DNA of 64,000 nt. Origin: Marinobacter sp. F4206 (GTDB taxonomy: Bacteria > Pseudomonadota > Gammaproteobacteria > Pseudomonadales > Oleiphilaceae). Location: contig NZ_JAHXKI010000002.1 of assembly GCF_019392195.1 (NCBI RefSeq), positions 1,364,001-1,428,000 on the forward strand, given 5' to 3'. The translations under genes were made by a program, and so were the position numbers. The notes beneath the pieces were generated by a model. The model worked only from the letters and a program-made list of their open reading frames with translations, was not told the origin of the DNA and made no database searches. Within the stretch, counting starts at the first letter, position 1. Each line of letters begins with the position of its first letter. This document shows, in pieces, positions 42,748-51,147 of this stretch.

Positions 42748-44436
42748 TCAGCTGACCGTCCCTGCCGGTTCCGGTTCGTCACCACTGACCATAACCCCAT
42801 TGCGCCCGCTCTGCTTGCGCCGGTACAGAGCCTGATCCGCCGCCTCAAGGGCATCGTCACCGGTCGGAGAATTCTGGAGTGGCGCTACCCCCACGCTCAG
42901 GGTGACGGTGAATTCCTGGCCATTAGCAGTGAAAATAATCCCGGCCATGTGATCGCACACGGATTGCAGGACCTGGCGGGCATTCTCGACGGAGCAATCG
43001 GGCAGCGCTACGACAAACTCCTCCCCGCCATAGCGGCCGATGACGTCGGACTTTCGGAGCCGATGTCGCAACAGGTTCGCCAGCCCCTTGATGACCAAAT
43101 CACCGGTTCTGTGGCCGTAGCGATCATTGACCTGCTTGAAATGATCAAGGTCGAGCATGGCGACCACGGACTGCTGACCCAGGCGCTGACAACGGGCATG
43201 CTCTTTCTGGATTTCAAATTTGGCGACCGAATGCTTGAGCAGCCCGGTCAGACTGTCCCTTGAGGCCAGCTTGCCCAGTTGCCGGGCGCGGTAACACCTG
43301 ACTTTCACAGCACGCAGCAGGAAGGCGTCTGACACCGGCTTGGTCAGAAAATCATCCCCCCCTTTGGCGAGGGCGGCGACCTGGAATTCCCGGTCTTCCT
43401 CCGATGACAGGAAGATGATGGGCAAGCCCAGCCATTCCGGATCAAAACGCAGCATTCGGGCAAGGTTGGGGCCCGTAAAGGTCCCCATCTGCACATCCAT
43501 CAGCACGATGTCCGGCCTGAACTCTGACAGGACGCTCAGAATCTCCGCCGGTTTGTTCACTCGCCGGACTTCCATTCCGCCCTCTTCCAGCACCAATCCG
43601 TAGTGCTCCAGCAGCTCGGGATCATCGTCCACGATCATCACCCGGCCGGAACCACCTTCATCGCGCTCCGTAATAAGCCGTTCCATGTAGTCCGCAAGCA
43701 CCGGGATGTCCACCGGCTCGCACACGAACCCATCAACGCCGCGCTCAGCGAGCCGGTACCGCTGGCTGAAAGAATCCCCGGCACCCACGCAGATGATCGG
43801 AGGCTTGTCAGCAACTGAACCGAGTTGCCGGCTCTCCCGGATCACCAGATCGTCCCTGACCACCATCACCGAAACGCCGGCCAACCCGTTCACCACGGCA
43901 CTCTCGACTGAAGGAAAAATGTTGGCCAGAAACCCGTGAAACTCCAGACCACAGGCAAGATCCCGGGCAGCATCCTGATCCGGATCCACGATCAGCACCA
44001 CCGACTCTTCCGAGCGCTCGGCCGACGCCCGCGGCGAGGCGTCGTCACCGGTCAGGGGCGCGCCCTGCTCCAAAGACAGCAGACTTTCCAGCTGAGCCAC
44101 CCGGTCCACGAACGCCTGGTTGACGACGTCCCGTCCCTGCTCAGCCGCTATGGCCGAGCCCGATGAATCGTCATCCATGTCGGCCAGCGGCTTCAGCATG
44201 ATCTCCAACGACCGCGCTTCCTCACCCAGAGCACTGAAGCCAAACGTGCCTGCCGACCCCGCCAGCCGGTGGAGAGAGTGGTAGACGGACGCGATGTCGC
44301 TGGCGCTGAAATCACCTGCCCGGAACCGGTCCGCCGCTGCCCGCAAGAGACCAATGTCCGTCGTTGCTTTTTCCTTGAACCGCAGCTTGAGAAGTTCCAG
44401 CTTCCGTGCAACTTCAGAATTTTTCTCTTCAGGCAT
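42748..44436 (-). CDS. HPt-receiver-receiver-GGDEF diguanylate cyclase
   Basis: A 562-residue cytoplasmic hub. Residues 1-115 form an HPt domain with His56 in YHSLHRLAGSAGTFGF. Receiver 1 (145-258) lost the invariant Lys, with Glu240 in VCEPVD, and has an abnormal acid pocket; it looks inactive. Receiver 2 (265-385) is intact: Asp314 in VLMDVQM, Lys in LTKPV. The GGDEF domain (390-555) has a functional GGEEF at 470-474 with DLDHFKQVNDRYGH. A kinase can thus reach the HPt histidine, and phosphorylation of receiver 2 may switch c-di-GMP production. It begins the minus-strand run, divergent from three histidine kinase genes. Confidence 0.92.
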   Translation of the reverse strand: MPEEKNSEVARKLELLKLRFKEKATTDIGLLRAAADRFRAGDFSASDIASVYHSLHRLAGSAGTFGFSALGEEARSLEIMLKPLADMDDDSSGSAIAAEQGRDVVNQAFVDRVAQLESLLSLEQGAPLTGDDASPRASAERSEESVVLIVDPDQDAARDLACGLEFHGFLANIFPSVESAVVNGLAGVSVMVVRDDLVIRESRQLGSVADKPPIICVGAGDSFSQRYRLAERGVDGFVCEPVDIPVLADYMERLITERDEGGSGRVMIVDDDPELLEHYGLVLEEGGMEVRRVNKPAEILSVLSEFRPDIVLMDVQMGTFTGPNLARMLRFDPEWLGLPIIFLSSEEDREFQVAALAKGGDDFLTKPVSDAFLLRAVKVRCYRARQLGKLASRDSLTGLLKHSVAKFEIQKEHARCQRLGQQSVVAMLDLDHFKQVNDRYGHRTGDLVIKGLANLLRHRLRKSDVIGRYGGEEFVVALPDCSVENARQVLQSVCDHMAGIIFTANGQEFTVTLSVGVAPLQNSPTGDDALEAADQALYRRKQSGRNGVMVSGDEPEPAGTVS

Positions 44437-44530
44437 GGTTGTTCAGTGTAATCTGCTCCAGAATTCGTGTGTGCCAGATTCAAAGACATCAAAGCAATAT
44501 TTTCGGCAAAGTACCAGTAAGGAAGTCGGT

Positions 44531-46306
44531 TTGCGTTCATTTTCACTGGGCACGCGCCTTGCCCTGATCATTCTGGTCGGAACCATCGCGACGGTCGGGT
44601 CGGTGCTCTTGATTGCCTACGGTGCCCTGGTCGACGATTTCGAGACCATTCTGACCGAACGACAGCTGTACGAAACCCGCCGGATTTCCGCGGAAGTTGA
44701 CCAGCGGCTGCAGTTAAAGCTCGATGTTCTGTCGGAATCCGCCAGCATGCTCAGCGATGGCGACCGGCTTCACAACCAGAACGAGATCGCCGAACAGCTC
44801 GAGCGCCAGAGACTGCTGCAATCCCTTTTCCCGGACGGCATTCTGGTGTTCGATGAAAAGGCAACGGCCATCGCCCAGACTCTGTTTGTGCCCGGGCGCA
44901 TCGGCACCAACTATGCTGACCGGCAACACTTCAAGGAGGCCATCGAAACCCGGCAACCGGTGATCAGCCGGCCCATTATCGGTCGGACCACCGGCGTCCC
45001 GCTGATTTCCTTCATCGCGCCCATCGAAACGGATGACGGCGACCTGCTGGGATTCCTTGGCGGCACCATTAATCTCGGTGAAACCAGCATCCTCCCCGCA
45101 GCCATGCTGAGGGAAATTGCCAACGACGATGCCACGTTCAAGGTCATTGATTCCGACAACTTCCTGTACATCGAGGGCGGACCGGAACCGGAGAGCGACA
45201 TCCAGTCTCTGCCGGACCCCGGCACAGACCCGCTGATTGACGCGGCACTGTCCGGTATCCGGTTTGGCCAGACCCAGGGGCCGGCTGGTCAGGACCTGAT
45301 TTATGCCACCAGCCACCTCCAGAAGCTCGGCTGGCAGTTTATACGTGCCGTACCCTACGAATGGGCCACAGCACCGGCGAAGGAATCGTTCGCCCGCTTT
45401 TTCGGGATCAGTCTTGGCATTGCCGTCCTGATTTCGCTGATCAGCTACTGGCTCAGCCGGTCGGCGACCAACCGCCTTGACCGCATGACCCAAAAGATCG
45501 AGAACATGGTGAAACACCCCTCCGAGGCGGCAAGACTGGCCCCCGCCGGCCCGGGTGAAGTCCGCAACCTGGCCCTGGCGTTCAACCGCCTGATGGACGA
45601 GCGCGATGCCATCAGCCAGATGAAGGAACAGTTTGTTTCCAATGTCAGCCACGAACTGCGCACACCCCTGACCTCCATCAACGGCGCGCTGAGACTGATT
45701 CAGTCCGGGGCGACGGGCGAGCTGCCGGAGAAGGCTCAGCAGATGAACACACTGGCGCTTCGCAACGGCGAGCGGCTGCAGCTTCTGATTTCGGACTTGC
45801 TGGATTTCAGCAAACTGTCTGCGGGCCAGATGTCGGTCACGCTGGCCCGGGAACCGCTACAACCGATCATCGAAGCGGCGGTCTCCGGCAATCAGGCCAT
45901 GGCCAGCGATCACGACATCACGCTGACAGCCACGTGTGATCCCGAGCGCGCCGTGGTCGCGGACCCCCACCGTTTGCGCCAGATACTCGACAACTTTGTC
46001 AGCAATGCCATTAAATTCTCACCAGCCCGGGGAACGGTGGAGATCCGGGTTGAGGACGGAGACGCCGGGTCGCTTAGGATCACCGTTCAGGACAGCGGTG
46101 AGGGCGTGCCGGAAACATTTGTGGAGCGCCTGTTCGAGCGCTTTTCGCAGGCTGAGGCCGGCACCACCAGATCGACAGCCGGCACCGGGCTCGGGTTGGC
46201 CATCTGCCGTGAGCTCAGCATTCTGATGCAGGGCCGAATCGGTTACTACTACGAACAGGGTGCCAATTTCTGGATTGAGCTCCCCACCGCCGAACAAGAG
46301 AACTGA
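44531..46306 (+). CDS. Sensor histidine kinase 1 (Cache-like sensor, HAMP, HisKA, HATPase)
   Basis: A 591-residue membrane kinase. TM1 is at about 9-32, a large periplasmic sensor (33-285) has the Cache-like stretch RPIIGRTTGVPLISFIAPI, TM2 is at about 288-310, then HAMP, and His374 in VSHELRTPLTS is the phosphorylation site. The HATPase shows DNFVSNAIKFSP, DSGEGVP and GTGLGLAI. Start choice: the TTG at 44531 has AAGGAAG close upstream; GTG at 44471 or ATG at 44435 are in frame but overlap the divergent gene's start or lack a site. No receiver is fused. Confidence 0.88.
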   Translation: MRSFSLGTRLALIILVGTIATVGSVLLIAYGALVDDFETILTERQLYETRRISAEVDQRLQLKLDVLSESASMLSDGDRLHNQNEIAEQLERQRLLQSLFPDGILVFDEKATAIAQTLFVPGRIGTNYADRQHFKEAIETRQPVISRPIIGRTTGVPLISFIAPIETDDGDLLGFLGGTINLGETSILPAAMLREIANDDATFKVIDSDNFLYIEGGPEPESDIQSLPDPGTDPLIDAALSGIRFGQTQGPAGQDLIYATSHLQKLGWQFIRAVPYEWATAPAKESFARFFGISLGIAVLISLISYWLSRSATNRLDRMTQKIENMVKHPSEAARLAPAGPGEVRNLALAFNRLMDERDAISQMKEQFVSNVSHELRTPLTSINGALRLIQSGATGELPEKAQQMNTLALRNGERLQLLISDLLDFSKLSAGQMSVTLAREPLQPIIEAAVSGNQAMASDHDITLTATCDPERAVVADPHRLRQILDNFVSNAIKFSPARGTVEIRVEDGDAGSLRITVQDSGEGVPETFVERLFERFSQAEAGTTRSTAGTGLGLAICRELSILMQGRIGYYYEQGANFWIELPTAEQEN

Positions 46307-46313
46307 ACACACC

Positions 46314-49139
46314 ATGAAAGCGCCGGAATTCACCGCACATGAACAGGAGCGCCAGGCCGCGCTTGACCGGTCCGGGCTATTGGACTCCAGCCCCGAGGAA
46401 CGATTCGACCGTTTCACCCGCATAGCCTGCAAGATGTTCGATGTGCCAATTGCGCTGGTCAGTCTGGTCGACCGGAACCGGCAATGGTTCAAGTCCTGTC
46501 AGGGCCTGACGACGCCGGAAACCCCCAGGGACATCTCCTTCTGTGGCCACGCCATCCTGCATTCGGACGTTTTCGTCATTGAGGACACACTCCATGACAG
46601 CCGCTTCAATGACAATCCGCTGGTTACCGAAGCGCCCTTTATCCGATTCTACGCCGGTGCCCCGCTGCACAGCGCCGACGGTTTCAGACTGGGCACGCTG
46701 TGCCTGATTGACCGCAAACCACGCCGGTTCAGTGAGGATGATCAGACCCTGTTACGGGAACTGGCCGATTGTGTAGAGCGTGAGATCAACCTGCAGGCCG
46801 CCTCAGACTTTTACCAGGATCTCCGGCAGAGCGAGCGGCGGGCCCGGGCGGTGATTGATGGGACCCGGGTCGGAACCTGGGAATGGAATGTCCAGACCGG
46901 AGAAACCGTCTTTAATGAGCGCTGGGCCCAGATTTGCGGCTATCGCCTCGAAGAGCTGGAGCCGGTCAGTATCCAGACCTGGCTCAACCTGGCGCATCCC
47001 GAGGATTTGCCGGAATCCGAGCGCCTGCTCAACGCCCATTTTGCCGGCGAACTTGACGAATATGACTATCGCTGTCGCATGCGGCACAAGAATGGGCATT
47101 GGGTCTGGGTTCACGACCGGGGCCGGGTATTCGAGTGGACCGGGGATGGCGCCCCCCTGAGGATGTACGGCACCCATGCCGATATCACCGCCGAGATGGC
47201 CAACCTCGAAAAAATGCAGCAGCAGAATACGGCGCTGAGCATCCTGAACGATCTGGCCCTGGACCCGGAAACAGACGATGACGTCCGCATCCGCAAGGCC
47301 CTGAGCCTGGGCGCCGACTACCTGAACATGCCCCTGGCCATTGTCAGCGAGATCACCAGCAGCGTATACACCATCCGGTGGTTCGATGCACCGGCCGACG
47401 CCGGACTCGAGGCCGGACTGAGCTTTTCCCTCGCCGACACCTACTGCTCGATCATGGTGGAACAGGATGACAGCCTCTCCATTGACCACATGGCACGCTC
47501 TCCCTACCGGGACCTTCCCTGCTACGAGCTTTTTGGCCTCGAAAGCTACGTCGCCGCGCCGATCTACCTTCATGACCGGCTGTTCGGCACGCTTAACTTT
47601 TCCTCGCCCACGCCACGGGAGCATGGCTTCTCTGAGACCGAAGTCACCTTTGTCACCCTGCTGGCGCGCTGGGTCGCCGGCGTCCTCGAGCGACGTATCA
47701 GCGTGCAGACCCTGACCAAACTGGTCGAGCAGACGCCGGGCATGCTGTACCAGTACCGGTTATGGCCGGACGGCTCGTCGGCCTTTCCGTTTTCCGGTCC
47801 GGGCATCCGGGAAATCTACGGCGTCGAGAGCGGGGATGTTGCCGACGATGCGTCGGCGGTATTCAGTCGCATCCATCCGGACGATCTTGACGCAGTGGGC
47901 GCAAGCATCAACGAGTCGGCCCAGCGGCTTTCCGTGTGGCAACAGCAATACCGTACACACCGGGGCGATGGCGATTGGCGCTGGGTCGAGGGGCGGGCCA
48001 CACCGGAACTGCTGGCCGACAAGAGCATCATGTGGCACGGCTACATCGCCGATATCGACGACAAAAAACGGATCCAGCTGGCCCTGCAGGAAAGCGAGGA
48101 AGAACTGCGACGCCTGTTCGAGCTGTCACCCATTGGTATCGCCCTGAATGACTATCGTCAAACCCGTTTTCTGGATGTAAACCAGGCACTGCTGAAGCCA
48201 ACGGGATACAGCCGGGACGAGTTCATGGCACTGGACTTCAAAAACCTGCTCTCCGGCGGGTTCGTCGGCATGCGGGATCGCGCGTTATCGCAACTCCAGG
48301 AGACGGGGCGCTTCGGCCCATTCGAACAGAACATCCTGCGCAAGGACGGCTCCAGCTATCCGGCGGTTATCCAGGGTCTGCGGATCACCAACTCCTCCGG
48401 CCGCACGCTGGTCTGGTCGCTGATTGAGGATATTTCCGAGCGCAAGAAGGTGGAACGGATGAAAAACGAGTTCATTTCCACCGTCAGCCACGAGCTACGC
48501 ACCCCCCTGACCTCCATCGCCGGGTCGCTCGGCCTCATTGCCGGCGGTGCCCTGGGCCCGCTGCCCGAGCAGGTGAAGCGAATGATCTCCATTGCCGCCC
48601 GGAACAGCGACCAGTTAAAGCAACTCATTGACGACCTGCTGGACATGGAGAAGCTGGTTTCCGGCCGCATGAAGATTCGGCTGCAATGGCAAACTCTCAG
48701 CCCTGCGATTCAGGACTGCATTGACCGTATGCACACCTATGCGGTTGACCGGCAGGTTTCGGTCCGCTTCGAGGACCACTATGCGGACCAGGAGCTTCAG
48801 GTGGATCGCCAACGCCTTGAGCAGGCGCTGGCCAACCTGTTGTCCAACGCCATCAAGTTTTCCCCCGAACAGAGCGAGGTGGTCGTTGAAACCCGATTGA
48901 AAGAAGGGCAGTTCCGCATCCAGGTCTCCGACCGGGGGCCCGGCGTACCCGACAGTTTCCGCAGCCGGATATTCCAGAAGTTTGCCCAGGCCGACAGCTC
49001 CGACACCCGGGGACGGGGCGGCACCGGTCTTGGGCTGGCCATCACCCGGGAAATCATGACCCAGATGGGCGGCGGAGTTGGTTTCGAATCGGTGGAGGGC
49101 CGGGGCGCGAGCTTCTGGCTCGACATTCCGCTCCGCTAG
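46314..49139 (+). CDS. Cytoplasmic sensor histidine kinase 2 (GAF-PAS-GAF-PAS-PAS-HisKA)
   Basis: A 941-residue soluble kinase. A GAF domain occupies 15-160 (ALVSLVDRNRQWFKSCQG, ISFCGHAIL), PAS 165-300, a second GAF 305-465, PAS 470-595 and PAS 598-715, with His724 in VSHELRTPLTS and HATPase 770-940 (LANLLSNAIKFSP, GGTGLGLAI). No transmembrane helices are visible. It starts eight bases after kinase 1, so the two are in one operon. GAF/PAS domains suggest intracellular redox, gas or small-molecule sensing, but no haem or Fe-S residues can be confirmed. Confidence 0.9.
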   Translation: MKAPEFTAHEQERQAALDRSGLLDSSPEERFDRFTRIACKMFDVPIALVSLVDRNRQWFKSCQGLTTPETPRDISFCGHAILHSDVFVIEDTLHDSRFNDNPLVTEAPFIRFYAGAPLHSADGFRLGTLCLIDRKPRRFSEDDQTLLRELADCVEREINLQAASDFYQDLRQSERRARAVIDGTRVGTWEWNVQTGETVFNERWAQICGYRLEELEPVSIQTWLNLAHPEDLPESERLLNAHFAGELDEYDYRCRMRHKNGHWVWVHDRGRVFEWTGDGAPLRMYGTHADITAEMANLEKMQQQNTALSILNDLALDPETDDDVRIRKALSLGADYLNMPLAIVSEITSSVYTIRWFDAPADAGLEAGLSFSLADTYCSIMVEQDDSLSIDHMARSPYRDLPCYELFGLESYVAAPIYLHDRLFGTLNFSSPTPREHGFSETEVTFVTLLARWVAGVLERRISVQTLTKLVEQTPGMLYQYRLWPDGSSAFPFSGPGIREIYGVESGDVADDASAVFSRIHPDDLDAVGASINESAQRLSVWQQQYRTHRGDGDWRWVEGRATPELLADKSIMWHGYIADIDDKKRIQLALQESEEELRRLFELSPIGIALNDYRQTRFLDVNQALLKPTGYSRDEFMALDFKNLLSGGFVGMRDRALSQLQETGRFGPFEQNILRKDGSSYPAVIQGLRITNSSGRTLVWSLIEDISERKKVERMKNEFISTVSHELRTPLTSIAGSLGLIAGGALGPLPEQVKRMISIAARNSDQLKQLIDDLLDMEKLVSGRMKIRLQWQTLSPAIQDCIDRMHTYAVDRQVSVRFEDHYADQELQVDRQRLEQALANLLSNAIKFSPEQSEVVVETRLKEGQFRIQVSDRGPGVPDSFRSRIFQKFAQADSSDTRGRGGTGLGLAITREIMTQMGGGVGFESVEGRGASFWLDIPLR

Positions 49140-49159
49140 CGGCCATTGAGCACAAAACC

Positions 49160-51103
49160 ATGAAAACAAGAAATCAGGACAAACTGTTTCATTGGCTGAT
49201 CTGGGCGGCCCGGATTGGCATTCTGCTGCTGATGATCGCCGTGGCCCTGTCTCTGGATTCCGCCGGCACCGCCCGACATCAAACCGACGTCAGGCACCAG
49301 TGGCAGGAGCGACTCGACGAGCTCAGCCTGCGGCTCCAGAGCACCATCCTGCAGAATATTCAGACCGTCTGGGGTCTGGCAGCGAATGTCGCCGTGCAAC
49401 CCGACATTGATGAGCAGCGCTTCCGGGAACTGGCCTCGGTCATCTTCAGGCTGGCACCGGAGCTCCGGAATATCGGACTGGCCCCCGACTTTGTTATTCG
49501 CCATATCTACCCCCTCGAAGGAAACGAATCTGCCCTGGGGCTGGATCTGACGGCCAAGAGTCTCTCACCCGAGCAAATCCGGCGGATGCTGGTAAATCGG
49601 CAGGTGGTTTACAGCGGGCCGATCGACCTCGTGCAGGGCGGCCAGGGGCTCGCCGGACGGATCCCCATATTCGAGAGCCAGACCGGGGAATTCTGGGGCG
49701 TGACGTCCGTCATCCTGGACCTGGACCGCCTCTACCATACCGCGGGCCTGGTCCCGTTTGCAGACGACATGACGTTCGGACTGTCCACGTCAGAGGATCC
49801 CGCTGACCGTGCCGCAATGTTCCTGGGGACCGAGCCAGCCACGTGGCACAACCCCGTCACAACCAGCCTGAATATGCCAGGCACCCGATGGACCCTCTTT
49901 GCCGAGCCTGACACCGGCTGGCCAAACCATCCGGAATCCCCCCTGCTGGTAAGGGGTCTGCTGACCCTGATGGTACTGTTGGTGACCTCCGGTACGTTCT
50001 GGCTTACCAGCCTGATGCTGAAAGACCGGAAAATGCAACGCCGGTTCAAGGGCCTGTTTGAGCTCGCACCCATTGGCATAGGGCTATACAGTGCTCACCG
50101 GGGAGAGCTGCTGCAGGCCAACCGCGCCTTCGAACGCAGTTTTGGCAAGGCGGCGCAGTCGTTGGACTATTTCGACAATGCTTTCGATCAGGACGGCAAG
50201 CTCCGGACCGCCGGACCGGGCATTCGGGACACCCTGAAGAAAAATTTCCGGTTCAGTGGCCTCGAAGGTTATTTCCCGAATCCGGAGCAGCAGATGGTGC
50301 CGGTGATGCTCCAGGGCCTTCAGCTCGATAGCCACGACAGCGAATCCGTGATCTGGCTCATCACCGAAGACATTTCCGAACAGAAAAAAGTGGATCGCCT
50401 GAAAAGCGAGTTCATCTCGACGGTCAGCCATGAGTTGCGAACCCCGCTTACCTCGATATCCGGCTCGCTGGGGCTACTGGCCAATAACGCCGCGGGCGAG
50501 CTGCCTGAGAGCGCGTCCCGGCTGGCACAGATTGCCTACCGCAACAGCCGGCAACTAACCATGCTGATCAACGACTTACTGGACATCGAGAAACTCGCGG
50601 CGGGCAAGATGCCCTTCAAGCTCGGAGATCACACTTTGCCCGAACTCGTTCGCGAATGCGTTGAGAACATCGAACCCTTCGCCCGGGAACGCCAGGTCCA
50701 AATTCACACTGGCGAACTTGCCGGGGCGACGGTCCGGGTGGACCGGCAACGGTTCGATCAGGCCGCCACCAATTTGCTGTCCAACGCCATCAAGTTCTCG
50801 CCCGAGGGCGCCAGCGTGGAGGTCTTTACCGAGCAGCAAGGTGACCGGATACGTCTGTGCGTCAGGGATTACGGAGAAGGCGTGCCCCAGGGATTCCGGG
50901 AACAGATCTTCCAGAAATTCTCCCAGGCTGACGGCTCCGACCGCAGGGCAAAGGGCGGCACTGGCCTGGGACTCGCCATTACGCGGGAGCTGATGGCCAA
51001 CATGAATGGCAAGGTTGACTATCGGTCGACACCCGGAGAGGGCGCCTTGTTCTGGCTTGAACTGCCGGCGGCCTCCCTGGTGATGAGAGACCAGGCGGAC
51101 TGA
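49160..51103 (+). CDS. Sensor histidine kinase 3 (CHASE-like, PAS, HisKA, HATPase)
   Basis: A 647-residue kinase. TM1 is at about 13-31; the periplasmic region (32-262) resembles a CHASE domain (ELRNIGLAPDFVIRHIYPLEGNE); TM2 is at about 263-290; a PAS-like region runs from 295 to 415; His423 lies in VSHELRTPLTS; and the HATPase has DQAATNLLSNAIKFSP and GGTGLGLAI. It begins 20 bases after kinase 2. The HisKA/HATPase halves of the three kinases are strikingly similar, suggesting duplication or a common partner. Confidence 0.9.
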   Translation: MKTRNQDKLFHWLIWAARIGILLLMIAVALSLDSAGTARHQTDVRHQWQERLDELSLRLQSTILQNIQTVWGLAANVAVQPDIDEQRFRELASVIFRLAPELRNIGLAPDFVIRHIYPLEGNESALGLDLTAKSLSPEQIRRMLVNRQVVYSGPIDLVQGGQGLAGRIPIFESQTGEFWGVTSVILDLDRLYHTAGLVPFADDMTFGLSTSEDPADRAAMFLGTEPATWHNPVTTSLNMPGTRWTLFAEPDTGWPNHPESPLLVRGLLTLMVLLVTSGTFWLTSLMLKDRKMQRRFKGLFELAPIGIGLYSAHRGELLQANRAFERSFGKAAQSLDYFDNAFDQDGKLRTAGPGIRDTLKKNFRFSGLEGYFPNPEQQMVPVMLQGLQLDSHDSESVIWLITEDISEQKKVDRLKSEFISTVSHELRTPLTSISGSLGLLANNAAGELPESASRLAQIAYRNSRQLTMLINDLLDIEKLAAGKMPFKLGDHTLPELVRECVENIEPFARERQVQIHTGELAGATVRVDRQRFDQAATNLLSNAIKFSPEGASVEVFTEQQGDRIRLCVRDYGEGVPQGFREQIFQKFSQADGSDRRAKGGTGLGLAITRELMANMNGKVDYRSTPGEGALFWLELPAASLVMRDQAD

Positions 51104-51129
51104 GGCCCGGCGAGCCGTCCCGCCGGGCC
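51104..51129. terminator. GC-rich hairpin between kinase 3 and acnA
   Basis: Perfect nine-base stem GGCCCGGCG/CGCCGGGCC around an eight-base loop, starting one base after the kinase stop. No T-tract follows. It lies between convergent genes and could act for either. Confidence 0.45.
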
Positions 51130-51147
51130 ACGTAAGGTCACGCGCTG

